Assembly: GCF_025791835.1 (NCBI RefSeq)
Contig: NZ_JAOXLP010000007.1
Coordinates: forward strand, 1 to 64,000
From: Roseomonas xinghualingensis
GTDB lineage: Bacteria; Pseudomonadota; Alphaproteobacteria; Acetobacterales; Acetobacteraceae
Length of the DNA: 64,000 nt
Reading direction: 5' to 3'
Shown: positions 8,483 through 16,739 of the stretch, piece by piece
Layout: every line of letters begins with the position of its first letter
Numbering within the stretch: position 1 is the stretch's first letter
Notes under the pieces: generated by a model
What the model saw: only the letters and a program-made list of their open reading frames with translations
The model's database searches: none
What the model was told of the DNA's origin: nothing
Program-made: the position numbers and the translations under genes

Positions 8483-9502
8483 CTACTGGATGCGCTTGTC
8501 TGTCTGGGACTGCGGCGTGCCGGCGGCTGCCTGGGACAGCGCACGGATCACGCTGCGGCGCGCCAGCTCGATCTTGAAGTCATTCTCGCCATAGCCCTGC
8601 GCACCCTGCAGGATGCGTTCCGCCACGGCCTCGAAGACCTCGCGATCCGGCGCCTTGCCGCGCAGCATCTTCTCGGCCTCCGGCACACGCCACGGCTTGT
8701 GCGCCACGCCACCCAGGGCGATGCGGGCCTCCGCCACCTTGTCGCCATCCATCTCCAGCGCCGCCGCCACCGATACGAGTGCGAAGGCATAGGAGAGGCG
8801 GTCGCGCAGCTTCAGATAGGTGTAGTTCTTCGTGAACCGCGCCTCGGGTAGTTCAACCGCAAGGATGATCTCATCCGCACCGAGATTCGTGTCCTTCTCG
8901 GGCGTGTCGCCAGGCAGCCGATGGAACTCGGCCATCGGGATGGAACGCTCCCCATTCGGCCCCGCCACCCGCACCACCGCCTCCAGCGCAGCCAGCGCCA
9001 CCGCCATGTCGGAGGGATGGGTGGCGATGCATTTCTCGCTCGTGCCCAGGATGGCGTGGATACGGTTCACCCCATCCTTCGCCGGGCAGCCGGTACCCGG
9101 CTCCCGCTTGTTGCAGGGCACGGCGGCGTCATAGAAATAATAGCAGCGCGTGCGCTGGAGCAGATTGCCGCCCGTGGTCGCCGCATTGCGGAGCTGGGCC
9201 GTCGCCCCGGCCAGGATGGCGCTGGAGAGAAGCGGATAGCGCTCCTTCACCCGCTCGTCATAGGCGGCTGAGGTGTTGCTCACCAGCGCGCCGATACGCA
9301 ACCCGCCTTCCTGCGTCTCCTCGATGGCTTTCAACCCGGGCAGGCGGGAGACATCCACGAGGTGCGTGGGCCGCTCCACATTATACTTCATCAGGTCGAC
9401 GAGATTGGTGCCGCCCGCGATGATCTTCGCCGCCGGGCTGGACGAGACCTCGCGCAGCGCATCGGCCACGCTGCCGGGGCGGGCATAGGAGAAACGGTTC
9501 AC
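8483..9502 (-). CDS. FAD-binding subunit of molybdenum hydroxylase with extra [4Fe-4S] motif (PaoB-like)
   Basis: A 339-residue medium subunit that passes electrons between the Fe-S and Mo subunits. FAD-binding motifs are KIIAGGTNLVDLMK (about 26-39) and TTGGNLLQRTRC (about 109-120). Cys120, Cys130, Cys139 and Cys158 lie in an insertion with PCNKREPGTGC, which in E. coli PaoB ligates an additional [4Fe-4S] cluster absent from xanthine dehydrogenase. The ATG overlaps the stop of the upstream Fe-S gene by four bases, indicating translational coupling. Confidence in the family is high; the extra cluster follows from the cysteine pattern. Confidence 0.92.
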   Translation of the reverse strand: MNRFSYARPGSVADALREVSSSPAAKIIAGGTNLVDLMKYNVERPTHLVDVSRLPGLKAIEETQEGGLRIGALVSNTSAAYDERVKERYPLLSSAILAGATAQLRNAATTGGNLLQRTRCYYFYDAAVPCNKREPGTGCPAKDGVNRIHAILGTSEKCIATHPSDMAVALAALEAVVRVAGPNGERSIPMAEFHRLPGDTPEKDTNLGADEIILAVELPEARFTKNYTYLKLRDRLSYAFALVSVAAALEMDGDKVAEARIALGGVAHKPWRVPEAEKMLRGKAPDREVFEAVAERILQGAQGYGENDFKIELARRSVIRALSQAAAGTPQSQTDKRIQ

Positions 9503-10044
9503 TTCGCGGCCTCCTTCGCCAGCACGTCCTCGATGGCATCGACGATGTTGGTATAGGCACCGCAGCGGCAGAGATTGCCGCTCATCATCTCACGGATCTC
9601 CTCACGGGTCCTTGCATGCCCCTCCTTCAGCAACCCCACCGCGGAGCAGATCTGGCCTGGCGTGCAATAGCCGCACTGGAAGGCATCATGCTCGATGAAG
9701 GCCTCCTGCATCGGGTGCAGCGCGCCATCCTTCGCTGCCAGCCCCTCAATGGTGGTGACCTCGCAGCCATCCTTGGTCACGGCCAGGGCGAGGCAGGAAT
9801 TGATGCGCTCGCCATCCAGCAGGACGGTGCAGGCGCCGCATTGCCCGTGATCGCAGCCCTTCTTCGTTCCATAAAGGGAAATATCTTCCCGCAGCAGGTC
9901 GAGCAGCGTCGTCCAGGGGCGGACATGCAGCTCGCGCCGCTCGCCATTGATGGTCAGCGTGATCGGGATTTCGCCGGGCAAGCCCCTCGGAAGGCTCGCA
10001 TCAGGGGCATGACCCTGGCGGGTCGGGAGTTCGAGGTCGGCCAT
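9499..10044 (-). CDS. (2Fe-2S)-binding subunit of molybdenum hydroxylase (PaoA-like)
   Basis: A 181-residue small subunit carrying two [2Fe-2S] clusters. The plant-ferredoxin motif GCDHGQCGACTVLLDG plus a distal cysteine (INSC) holds one, and QCGYCTPGQ with NLCRCGAY holds the other. Unlike E. coli PaoA there is no twin-arginine signal; the N-terminus is a short polar tail, so the complex is probably cytoplasmic. It is the first gene of the three-gene operon. The 149-base gap to the upstream GntR gene, on the same strand, could hold the promoter. Confidence 0.93.
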   Translation of the reverse strand: MADLELPTRQGHAPDASLPRGLPGEIPITLTINGERRELHVRPWTTLLDLLREDISLYGTKKGCDHGQCGACTVLLDGERINSCLALAVTKDGCEVTTIEGLAAKDGALHPMQEAFIEHDAFQCGYCTPGQICSAVGLLKEGHARTREEIREMMSGNLCRCGAYTNIVDAIEDVLAKEAAK

Positions 10045-10193
10045 GGCGGTGTCCTGCTGAAATGCTTGGGCACCGGAGGCGGCCCGGCGGGCGCCGGATC
10101 CGACAGGTCGTACGGGGAAGGTCCAGCCTCATCCCCGCGCCGGAGCCTCCGTTCCGTGGCCAGGAAACGTGAGTACGCCGGAAGCGGTTGCGG

Positions 10194-10913
10194 TCAGCCG
10201 ACGCGCCGGCCGAGATCAGCGCCGACGAAGGCCCCCGTCCTCTCGTAATGCTGCGCCAGCAGGGCCGTGGCCGCATCGGCGTCACGGTCCAGCGCCGCGC
10301 GGGCGATGGCGGCGTGCTCGGCTGCCACGTCCCGGTCCGGATAGGCCACGGTATTGGCCAGGGCGCGGTAGCGCTGCGCCTCCTCCCGCAGCCGGTCACA
10401 GAAGGCCAGCAGCGGCGGCGCCCCGCAGGCCGCCAGCAGCGCCCGGTGGAACTCCCGGTGGCAAGCCTCCCATTCCGGGTTGGTGGCGAAGCGGTGCGCA
10501 TCCAGGGAGCGTGCCACCCGGTTCAACCGATGCTGCGCCAGCACCACCGCCTCTTCCCAGGCGGCATCGCCCTGACGGATGGATTCCCGCAGGGCGGCAC
10601 ATTCAGCCAGTACGCGGCTGCGGATCAGCCCGTTCAACTGCCCCAGTGCCGCGGCCGCCACGCGGAAGCCGCGATGCTCCAACCGTTCAGCCAGCCCTTC
10701 CGCCGCCAGCTTGGACAATGCCTCCCGCATCGGGGAGGCCCCGGCGCCATAGCTTTCCGCCAGGTCCCGCAGCTTCAGCTTTTGCCCAGGCGGCAGGCGG
10801 CCGGAGAGGATGTCCTCCCGCAGCCGCCGATGGACGCTGGTGGCAAGGGTGGGATCGCGCCCTTCCGGGAGGGGCATGGCCTGGGACATGGCCACCATAT
10901 TCGGCAATTGCAC
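10194..10913 (-). CDS. GntR family transcriptional regulator (FCD domain)
   Basis: A 239-residue FadR-subfamily regulator. An N-terminal winged helix at about residues 22-85 (TSVHRRLREDILSGRLPPGQ...ASPMREALSKLAAEGL) is joined to an all-helical FCD domain. That domain has conserved histidines in HREFHRALLAACG and a later AEHAAI segment, which usually bind a metal and a small carboxylate. It is divergent from the FAH-family gene that starts the large catabolic operon, across an 87-base region with an inverted repeat. It is the obvious candidate regulator of that operon. It also precedes the molybdenum enzyme operon on its own strand, so it might affect both. Confidence 0.92.
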   Translation of the reverse strand: MQLPNMVAMSQAMPLPEGRDPTLATSVHRRLREDILSGRLPPGQKLKLRDLAESYGAGASPMREALSKLAAEGLAERLEHRGFRVAAAALGQLNGLIRSRVLAECAALRESIRQGDAAWEEAVVLAQHRLNRVARSLDAHRFATNPEWEACHREFHRALLAACGAPPLLAFCDRLREEAQRYRALANTVAYPDRDVAAEHAAIARAALDRDADAATALLAQHYERTGAFVGADLGRRVG

Positions 10914-10939
10914 CTAGCCGGCAAGTCTTTGCGATGATT

Positions 10940-10973
10940 CAGGTTGACCAAGAAAGAATTTCGACAAAACCTG
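10940..10973. promoter_or_regulatory. candidate operator between GntR gene and catabolic operon
   Basis: An inverted repeat CAGGTT (10940-10945) and AACCTG (10968-10973), separated by 22 bases, sits in the divergent intergenic region. A TTGACC hexamer (10944-10949) inside it could be the -35 for the plus-strand operon. Placement suits GntR-type control, but the sequence does not match one defined consensus. Confidence 0.35.
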
Positions 10974-11000
10974 CACCCGTACTTTGGAGGCGGATACCGC

Positions 11001-11864
11001 ATGCGTCTGATTGCGTTCGAACAGGATGGCCGGCCGGTGCTCGGCGCCCGAGTGGGCGAGGAGGTCGTGGCCCTGGCCGATGTGGTGCCGGGCCTGCCCT
11101 CCGATCCCGTGGCCGCCCTGGCCGCTCTCGGCCTGCCCGATGGCGCTCCCGCCCTGGCTGCGAAGCTGAACGGCGCCCCCCGCCGGCCGCTCAAGGGGCT
11201 GAAACTGCTCCCCGTGGTGCCGCGCCCGGGCAAGATCATCTGCATCGGGCTGAACTACGCCCTGCATGCCAAGGAAGGCGGCAACCCGATCCCGGACTAT
11301 CCGGCGGTCTTCTTCCGCGGCCCGACCTCGCTGGCCGCCCATGGCGAGCCCCTGCTCCGCCCCCGCGTGTCGGACAAGTTCGACTTCGAGGCGGAACTGG
11401 CCATCGTCATCGGCAAGACGGCGCGGCACCTCACCCAGGAGAACGCCCTCTCCTGCGTGGCCGGCTATACCTGCATGAACGAGGGTTCGGTCCGTGACTA
11501 CCAGCGCAAGTCCGCGCAATGGACCATGGGCAAGAACTTCGACCGGACCGGCGGCCTCGGCCCCGAGATCGTCACGCCGGACGAGCTGCCCCAGGGCCCG
11601 AACGCGCTCCGCATCACCTCCCGCCTGAACGGGGAAACGATGCAGGACAGCCATACCTCCGACATGATCTTCTCCGTGCCGCGCATCATCGAGATCCTGA
11701 CCGAGGTGATGACGCTGGAGCCGGGCGACGTGATCGCCACCGGCACGCCCAGCGGCGTCGGCTATGCCCGCAAGCCGCCCGTCTTCATGAAGGACGGCGA
11801 CACGATGGAGATCGAGATCGAGGGCATCGGTATCCTCTCCAACCCGGTGCAGAACGAGGCCTGA
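11001..11864 (+). CDS. fumarylacetoacetate hydrolase (FAH) family protein
   Basis: A 287-residue FAH-fold enzyme, a family of metal-dependent hydrolases, hydratases and decarboxylases of oxo-acids that often come late in aromatic catabolism. Diagnostic stretches are RPGKIICIGLNYALHAKEGG, the metal-binding FDFEAELAIVIG, and AGYTCMNEGSVRDYQR, ending with LEPGDVIATGTPSGVG. The ATG at 11001 is preceded by GGAGG, ten bases away; an in-frame ATG at 10944 would add 19 residues. As first gene of the operon with a ring-cleavage dioxygenase and importer, it probably acts on a ring-cleavage product, although the exact reaction is open. Confidence 0.92.
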   Translation: MRLIAFEQDGRPVLGARVGEEVVALADVVPGLPSDPVAALAALGLPDGAPALAAKLNGAPRRPLKGLKLLPVVPRPGKIICIGLNYALHAKEGGNPIPDYPAVFFRGPTSLAAHGEPLLRPRVSDKFDFEAELAIVIGKTARHLTQENALSCVAGYTCMNEGSVRDYQRKSAQWTMGKNFDRTGGLGPEIVTPDELPQGPNALRITSRLNGETMQDSHTSDMIFSVPRIIEILTEVMTLEPGDVIATGTPSGVGYARKPPVFMKDGDTMEIEIEGIGILSNPVQNEA

Positions 11865-11883
11865 TGGAGAAGGTGGCCGCACC

Positions 11884-12567
11884 ATGACCATGGCGCCCAG
11901 CGTCACCCTGTCCTTCGACAACGGCCCCGAGCCGGAGGTGACGCCGGGCGTGCTGGACGTGCTGCGCACGCGTGGGTTGCAGGCCACCTTCTTCGTGCTC
12001 GGCCAAAAGCTGGCCGCGCATCGTGCCCTGGCCGAGCGTGCCCGTGCCGAAGGCCATTGGATCGGCAATCACACTTGGAGCCATTCCGGCCCACTGGGCC
12101 TGGCACCGGATGATGCCGCTATCGCGGAAGCGGAGATTGTTCGCACCCAGGAACTGATCGGGGATCTCTCCCATCCGGACCGCCTGTTCCGCCCCCAGGG
12201 CGGCGGCGGGGCGCTGGGGCACCACCTGCTCAGCCATGCGGCGCTGGACCATCTTGCCCATGGCCGCTTCACCTGCGTGCTGTGGAACGCCGTGCCGGGC
12301 GATTTCCGTGATCCGGACGGCTGGGTGGAGCGCGCCCTGGAAATGTGCCGCGGCCCCGATCCGGTGGCCCTGGTGCTGCACGACCTGCCGAACGGCGCCA
12401 TGCGCCATCTGGACCGCTTCCTCGGGCGCTTGGCCGACCAGGGCGCCCGGTTCACGCAGGCATTTCCGGATTCCTGCATTCCCTTGTGCCGCGGCAAGGC
12501 CAATGGCCCCATCGCGAACTACGTGACCAACAACAAGAAACAACACCGGGCGGAAGCAAACGCATGA
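11884..12567 (+). CDS. polysaccharide deacetylase (NodB-homology) family protein
   Basis: A 227-residue NodB-fold protein. The first motif reads TLSFDNGPEP, with Asn where most family members have the second Asp of TFDDGP. The metal-binding GNHTWSH motif is intact, and LVLHDLP near the C-terminus supplies the late histidine. There is no signal peptide, so it is probably cytosolic and may act on a small amide or N-acyl group rather than on a wall polymer. It lies 19 bases after the FAH gene, and its stop overlaps the next ATG by four bases (ATGA). Its role in the operon is unknown. Confidence 0.85.
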   Translation: MTMAPSVTLSFDNGPEPEVTPGVLDVLRTRGLQATFFVLGQKLAAHRALAERARAEGHWIGNHTWSHSGPLGLAPDDAAIAEAEIVRTQELIGDLSHPDRLFRPQGGGGALGHHLLSHAALDHLAHGRFTCVLWNAVPGDFRDPDGWVERALEMCRGPDPVALVLHDLPNGAMRHLDRFLGRLADQGARFTQAFPDSCIPLCRGKANGPIANYVTNNKKQHRAEANA

Positions 12568-13538
12568 TCCAGAGCACACGCCGCGCCCTTCTGGGCAGCC
12601 TCGCCGCCACGCCATTCCTAGCTCGTGCCGGCTTCGCCCAGGGCGCCTGGCCGAACAAGCCGATCCGCCTGATCGTGCCCTTCGCCGCCGGCACCACCAC
12701 CGACATCCTCGGCCGCATCCTGGCCGAGGTCCTGACGAAGGAAGCCGGGCAGCCCGTGGTGGTGGACAACCGCGCGGGCGCCGGCGGCAATGTGGGCGCG
12801 CAGGCCGTCGCGCGCTCCCCGGGCGATGGCTACACCTTCCTGCTCGGCACCAATGGCACGCATGGTATCAATGCCAGCCTCTTCGCCGATCCGGGCTTCG
12901 ACACGATCAAGGACTTCACCCCGGTCTCGCCCTTCGTCACCACCCCGGTGGTGCTGTCCGTGCCGCCCTCCTCCGGCGTCTCCTCGGTGGCCGACCTGAT
13001 CAGGCTGGCCAAGACCAAGACGCTCACCATCGCCTCGGCCGGCAACGGCACCACGGGCCATCTCTCCCAGGCATTGCTGAACCTGCGCGAGAACCTGCGC
13101 ACGGAGCATGTGCCCTACCGCAATGGCGGCCAGGGCGTGACGGACCTGATCGCCGGCCGGGTGGATGCGATGTTCTACCACCCCATCGCCCTCAAGCCGC
13201 ATCTGGACGCCGGCACGCTAAAGGGCCTCGCCGTCACCTCCGGGAAGCGCATCACCATGCTGCCCGACACGCCCACCATGCAGGAGGCCGGGGTGAAGGA
13301 CTTCGTGGTGGAAGGGCGCTGGTCCCTCTACGGCCCCGCCGGGGTGCCCGCCGAGGTGGTGGCGCGGCTGAACAAGGCCACCAATGAATTGTTGGCGGAT
13401 CCCGCAGCCGTCGCCAATCTCCGTTCCAAGGGCGTCGAGCCGCTACCGGGTTCGCCGGAGAATCTGGCCGAAATGACGCGGGAGGAGATCGCGAAGTGGC
13501 GCCCGGTGATCGCCGCCGCAGGCATCAAGCCGGATTAA
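12564..13538 (+). CDS. tripartite tricarboxylate transporter (Bug/TctC) substrate-binding protein
   Basis: A 324-residue periplasmic Bug receptor. The N-terminus STRRALLGSLAATPFLA looks like a Tat-type signal ending near AGFAQG. The mature start WPNKPIRLIVPFAAGTTTD and the VVDNRAGAGGNVGAQ segment are family hallmarks. Translation is coupled to the preceding deacetylase gene by an ATGA overlap. No TctA/TctB genes are present, so it may use membrane components encoded elsewhere or act as a sensor. It probably binds the same compound class that the operon degrades. Confidence 0.93.
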   Translation: MIQSTRRALLGSLAATPFLARAGFAQGAWPNKPIRLIVPFAAGTTTDILGRILAEVLTKEAGQPVVVDNRAGAGGNVGAQAVARSPGDGYTFLLGTNGTHGINASLFADPGFDTIKDFTPVSPFVTTPVVLSVPPSSGVSSVADLIRLAKTKTLTIASAGNGTTGHLSQALLNLRENLRTEHVPYRNGGQGVTDLIAGRVDAMFYHPIALKPHLDAGTLKGLAVTSGKRITMLPDTPTMQEAGVKDFVVEGRWSLYGPAGVPAEVVARLNKATNELLADPAAVANLRSKGVEPLPGSPENLAEMTREEIAKWRPVIAAAGIKPD

Positions 13539-13614
13539 GGGCCGCACCGCCCCGGACTGACGCGTAACCGAGGGCAGGCCAGCGAGACCGGCCCCGGACG
13601 GAGGACGAAAGAGA

Positions 13615-14520
13615 ATGGCTGACCTGGACCAGAACACCGTCACCGATGCGGTGATCGCGCAGATGGCTTCCACCCCCGATCCGCGGCTGCGGGAGGTGAT
13701 GGAAAGCCTGGTGCGTCACCTCCATGCCTTCGCGCGCGAGGTGAAGCTGACCCCGGCCGAATGGCTGGGCGCCATCGCCTTCCTCACCAAGGTCGGCCAG
13801 ACCTGCACGCCGATCCGCCAGGAATTCATCCTCCTGTCGGATACGCTGGGCCTGTCCCGCCTCGTGAACCTGATGGACGACAAGGCCAACCGCGTCGGCG
13901 ACGCCACCGAGACCAGCCTGCTCGGTCCCTTCTACCGCGAGGCCTCGCCCCGGTTCGGCTATGGCGAGAGCATCGCCACCCACGCCAAGGGCCCCGAGAT
14001 GGTGATCTTCGGCCAAGTGCTGAACGAGGCCGGCGAGGGTGTGCCCAACGCCATCGTGGAAGTCTGGCAGACCGACGCAGACGGCGCCTATGACCTGCAG
14101 GCGAACGATCCCGATGTGATGGACATGCGCGGCCAGTTCCGCACCGATGCCGAGGGCCGCTACGCCATCCGCACGCTGATCCCGCTCGGCTATTCCATCC
14201 CGATGGACGGGCCGGTGGGCGACCTGATCCGCCAGCAGGCGCGGCACGGCTTCCGCCCGGCCCATATCCACATGCTGATCGGCGCCGAGGGATATCGCGA
14301 GCTGGTGACGGCCCTCTATCTCGGCGACGACGATCACATCGATTCCGACACCGTATTCGGCGTCTCGGAATCCCTCATCGTGCGGCCGCAGCCCGGCGTG
14401 GAAGGCTCGCCCGATCCGGGCGTGCCCAGCGTGCGCTACGATTTCCGGATCGCGCGCCGCGCGCCGCATGACACATCCGGCCGCGTCGGCGCCGATCCAT
14501 CCAAGATCGCGGCGGAGTAA
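13615..14520 (+). CDS. intradiol ring-cleavage dioxygenase, hydroxyquinol 1,2-dioxygenase type
   Basis: A 301-residue Fe(III) dioxygenase that opens an aromatic ring between two hydroxyl groups. The N-terminal helical dimerisation domain with LGPFYREASPRFGYGE is typical of hydroxyquinol and catechol 1,2-dioxygenases. Expected iron ligands are visible: Tyr159 (DGAYDLQ), Tyr193 (IPLGYSIP), His217 and His219 (RPAHIHML). The nearest subtype appears to be hydroxyquinol 1,2-dioxygenase, which would yield maleylacetate. No maleylacetate reductase is nearby, so another (chloro)catechol-like substrate cannot be excluded. It lies between the Bug receptor and the ABC importer. Confidence 0.88.
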   Translation: MADLDQNTVTDAVIAQMASTPDPRLREVMESLVRHLHAFAREVKLTPAEWLGAIAFLTKVGQTCTPIRQEFILLSDTLGLSRLVNLMDDKANRVGDATETSLLGPFYREASPRFGYGESIATHAKGPEMVIFGQVLNEAGEGVPNAIVEVWQTDADGAYDLQANDPDVMDMRGQFRTDAEGRYAIRTLIPLGYSIPMDGPVGDLIRQQARHGFRPAHIHMLIGAEGYRELVTALYLGDDDHIDSDTVFGVSESLIVRPQPGVEGSPDPGVPSVRYDFRIARRAPHDTSGRVGADPSKIAAE

Positions 14521-14592
14521 CCGCCACCGAGCTGCACCACCAAGAGCCACGGGCAAAGAAACCGGGCTGAGGAAAGAAAGAGGAACGGTCCA

Positions 14593-15858
14593 ATGGAAGG
14601 TATCAGCAGGCGGGGTCTCGGCCGCCTTGCCCTGGGCGTGGCAGCCACCGTGCCGGCCACCGCGCGCGCGCAGACGGCGCCCTCGGGCCCGCCGATCCGC
14701 ATCGGCTATTCCATGTCGCTCTCCGGCGGGCTGGCGGGCAATGGCCGCCCCGCCATCATCGCCCACCGCATCTGGGCGGATGATGTGAACGCCAGGGGCG
14801 GATTGCTCGGCCGCCCCGTGGAACTTGTCCATTACGACGACCAGAGCTCGGGCGCGCAGGTGCCGGGCATCTACACCAAGCTGATCGACGTGGATAAGGT
14901 CGATCTCGTCGTCTCCGGCTACGCCACCGCCATCATCGCGCCGGCCATGCCCATCGTCATGCAGCGGAACATGACCTTCGTGTCGCTCTTCGGCACAGGC
15001 GCGAACAACGACTTCAAATATGATCGCTACTTCAGCATCAATCCCGCCGGGTCGAAGGTGAAGGAAACCTTCGCCAAGGGCTTCATCGACCTCGCCATGG
15101 CGATGGACCCGCGCCCGCGCAGCATCGCGCTGGTGAATCTGGACAGCGACTTCCACCAGCGCACCGCCGAGAGCGCGCGCTACCTGGCGCGCCAGGCCGG
15201 GCTGCGGATCGCCTATGACCGCGCCTATCCGCCCAGCACGGTGGATTTCGCTCCGATCATCCGCGCGGTGCAGGCGGCGCGCCCGGATATCGTCTTCGTC
15301 GGCTCCTACCCGCCCGACACGGCGGGGCTCCTGCGCGCGGCCAGCGAGTTGCGGGTGAACTTCCAGATGTTCGGCGGGCCGATGATCGGGCCGCATATCA
15401 CCGCGCAGAAGCTGCAGCTTGGTCCGATCCTGAACAACCTGATCATCTGGGACGTCTATGCGCCCGAGCCGACGCTGCAATTCCCCGGCATCCGCCCGCT
15501 GATCGAGCGCTACCAGCCGATCGCCGCGAAGGAGAACGTGGACGCGCTCGGCTACTACGTGCCGCCCATGGCCTATACCCAGATGCAGGTGCTGGAGCAG
15601 GCGGTGAAGCGCGTGGGCAGCCTGGACCAGGCGGCGCTGGCCAAGGACCTGCACGCCAACCAGTTCGACACGGTGATCGGCCCGCTGCGCTTCGACGAGC
15701 TGGGGGAATGGGCGGAGGACCGCAATCTCTACACCCAGTACCAGGGCGTGCAGGGCAACGGGATCGAGCAGTTCCGCAAGGCGGGCACCCAGGTCATCCT
15801 GGCTCCCGAGCGCTTCAAATCCGGCGAGCTCCGCAAGCCCTATACGGCGGGCGCCTGA
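14593..15858 (+). CDS. branched-chain-amino-acid-type ABC transporter substrate-binding protein
   Basis: A 421-residue periplasmic binding protein of the LivJ/Peripla_BP_6 class. Residues 1-27 contain SRRGLGRLALGVA, a Tat-like signal, with cleavage near ARA-QT. IRIGYSMSLSGGLAGNG is the typical start of the mature domain. VELVHYDDQSSGAQ and a second lobe with RPDIVFVGSYPPDTAG follow. It starts a five-gene ABC importer block, and its stop overlaps the next ATG. In this setting the cargo is more likely an aromatic acid or related compound than an amino acid; that is inference from the neighbours. Confidence 0.92.
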   Translation: MEGISRRGLGRLALGVAATVPATARAQTAPSGPPIRIGYSMSLSGGLAGNGRPAIIAHRIWADDVNARGGLLGRPVELVHYDDQSSGAQVPGIYTKLIDVDKVDLVVSGYATAIIAPAMPIVMQRNMTFVSLFGTGANNDFKYDRYFSINPAGSKVKETFAKGFIDLAMAMDPRPRSIALVNLDSDFHQRTAESARYLARQAGLRIAYDRAYPPSTVDFAPIIRAVQAARPDIVFVGSYPPDTAGLLRAASELRVNFQMFGGPMIGPHITAQKLQLGPILNNLIIWDVYAPEPTLQFPGIRPLIERYQPIAAKENVDALGYYVPPMAYTQMQVLEQAVKRVGSLDQAALAKDLHANQFDTVIGPLRFDELGEWAEDRNLYTQYQGVQGNGIEQFRKAGTQVILAPERFKSGELRKPYTAGA

Positions 15859-16739
15859 TGGACCCGGACCTCGCCCTCCTCCTGAACGGGATCGTCTCGG
15901 GCCTGCTGCTCGGCGGTCTCTACGCCGCGGCGGCGGCCGGCCTCTCCGTCTCCTTCGGGATGCTGGACGTGGTCAATATCGCGCACCCGGCCTTCATGGT
16001 CCTGGCCTCCCTACTCGTCGCCCTCCTCTGGGCGGCGACAGGGCTGGATCCGCTGCTCCTTTCCCTGCTCCTCACGCCCGCCTTCTGGGCGCTGGGGGCG
16101 GCCATCTACGTCGTCTACCACCACTTCTTCGAACGGCGCGGGGACGAGGCCATCCAGGGCCTCGCCTTCTTCTTCGGCATCATGTTCATCATCGAGGTGG
16201 CGCTGGTGATGACAGTCGGCCCCGACCAGCATTTCGCCGATGCATCCTACGCCAACATCACCTGGCGCCTGGGCGAGATCGACCTGCCGCTGCGCATGCT
16301 GGTGCCGGCGGCCCTGGCCTTCGCCGCCATCGGCGCGCTGGCGCTCTTCCTGCGCCGCACCTTCACCGGCCGCGCCATCGCGGCGGTGGCGCAGGACCGT
16401 GACGCGCTCCGCCTGCTGGCCATCGACCCGGTCCGCATCAAGCGCTTGGCCTTCGGCATCTCCATCGCCATGGCGGCGCTCGCGGGTGGCGCGCTGGTGG
16501 TGGTGCAGCCGGTGGATGCCTGGTCCGGCCATATCTTCATCGGGCGGGTGTTCGCCGTGGTCATCATGGGCGGCCTTTCCTCGCTAGGCGGCTGCGTGCT
16601 GGCGGCGCTGGCCTTCGGCGTGGTGGAGAACGTGACCGCCAGCTTCTACGGCCCCTCCTGGTCGCCGGCGGTGGCCTTCGGCTGCCTGCTGCTGGTGCTC
16701 GCCTTCCGGCCCCAGGGCCTCTTCGGACGCGCGGCATGA
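15858..16739 (+). CDS. branched-chain-type ABC transporter permease (LivH-like)
   Basis: A 293-residue inner-membrane permease with about eight hydrophobic segments, beginning LLLNGIVSGLLLGGLYAAAA. The late segment GRVFAVVIMGGLSSLGGCV, which carries the ABC-interaction loop, identifies the LivH class. The ATG overlaps the stop of the binding-protein gene, and its own stop overlaps livM by four bases, so the set is translationally coupled. Confidence 0.93.
   Translation: MDPDLALLLNGIVSGLLLGGLYAAAAAGLSVSFGMLDVVNIAHPAFMVLASLLVALLWAATGLDPLLLSLLLTPAFWALGAAIYVVYHHFFERRGDEAIQGLAFFFGIMFIIEVALVMTVGPDQHFADASYANITWRLGEIDLPLRMLVPAALAFAAIGALALFLRRTFTGRAIAAVAQDRDALRLLAIDPVRIKRLAFGISIAMAALAGGALVVVQPVDAWSGHIFIGRVFAVVIMGGLSSLGGCVLAALAFGVVENVTASFYGPSWSPAVAFGCLLLVLAFRPQGLFGRAA

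Noticed and set aside
13525..15654. A 709-residue minus-strand frame over the dioxygenase and ABC binding protein
   Set aside because: It is an antisense shadow with low-complexity His/Arg/Gly composition; both plus-strand genes are complete with motifs and ribosome binding sites.
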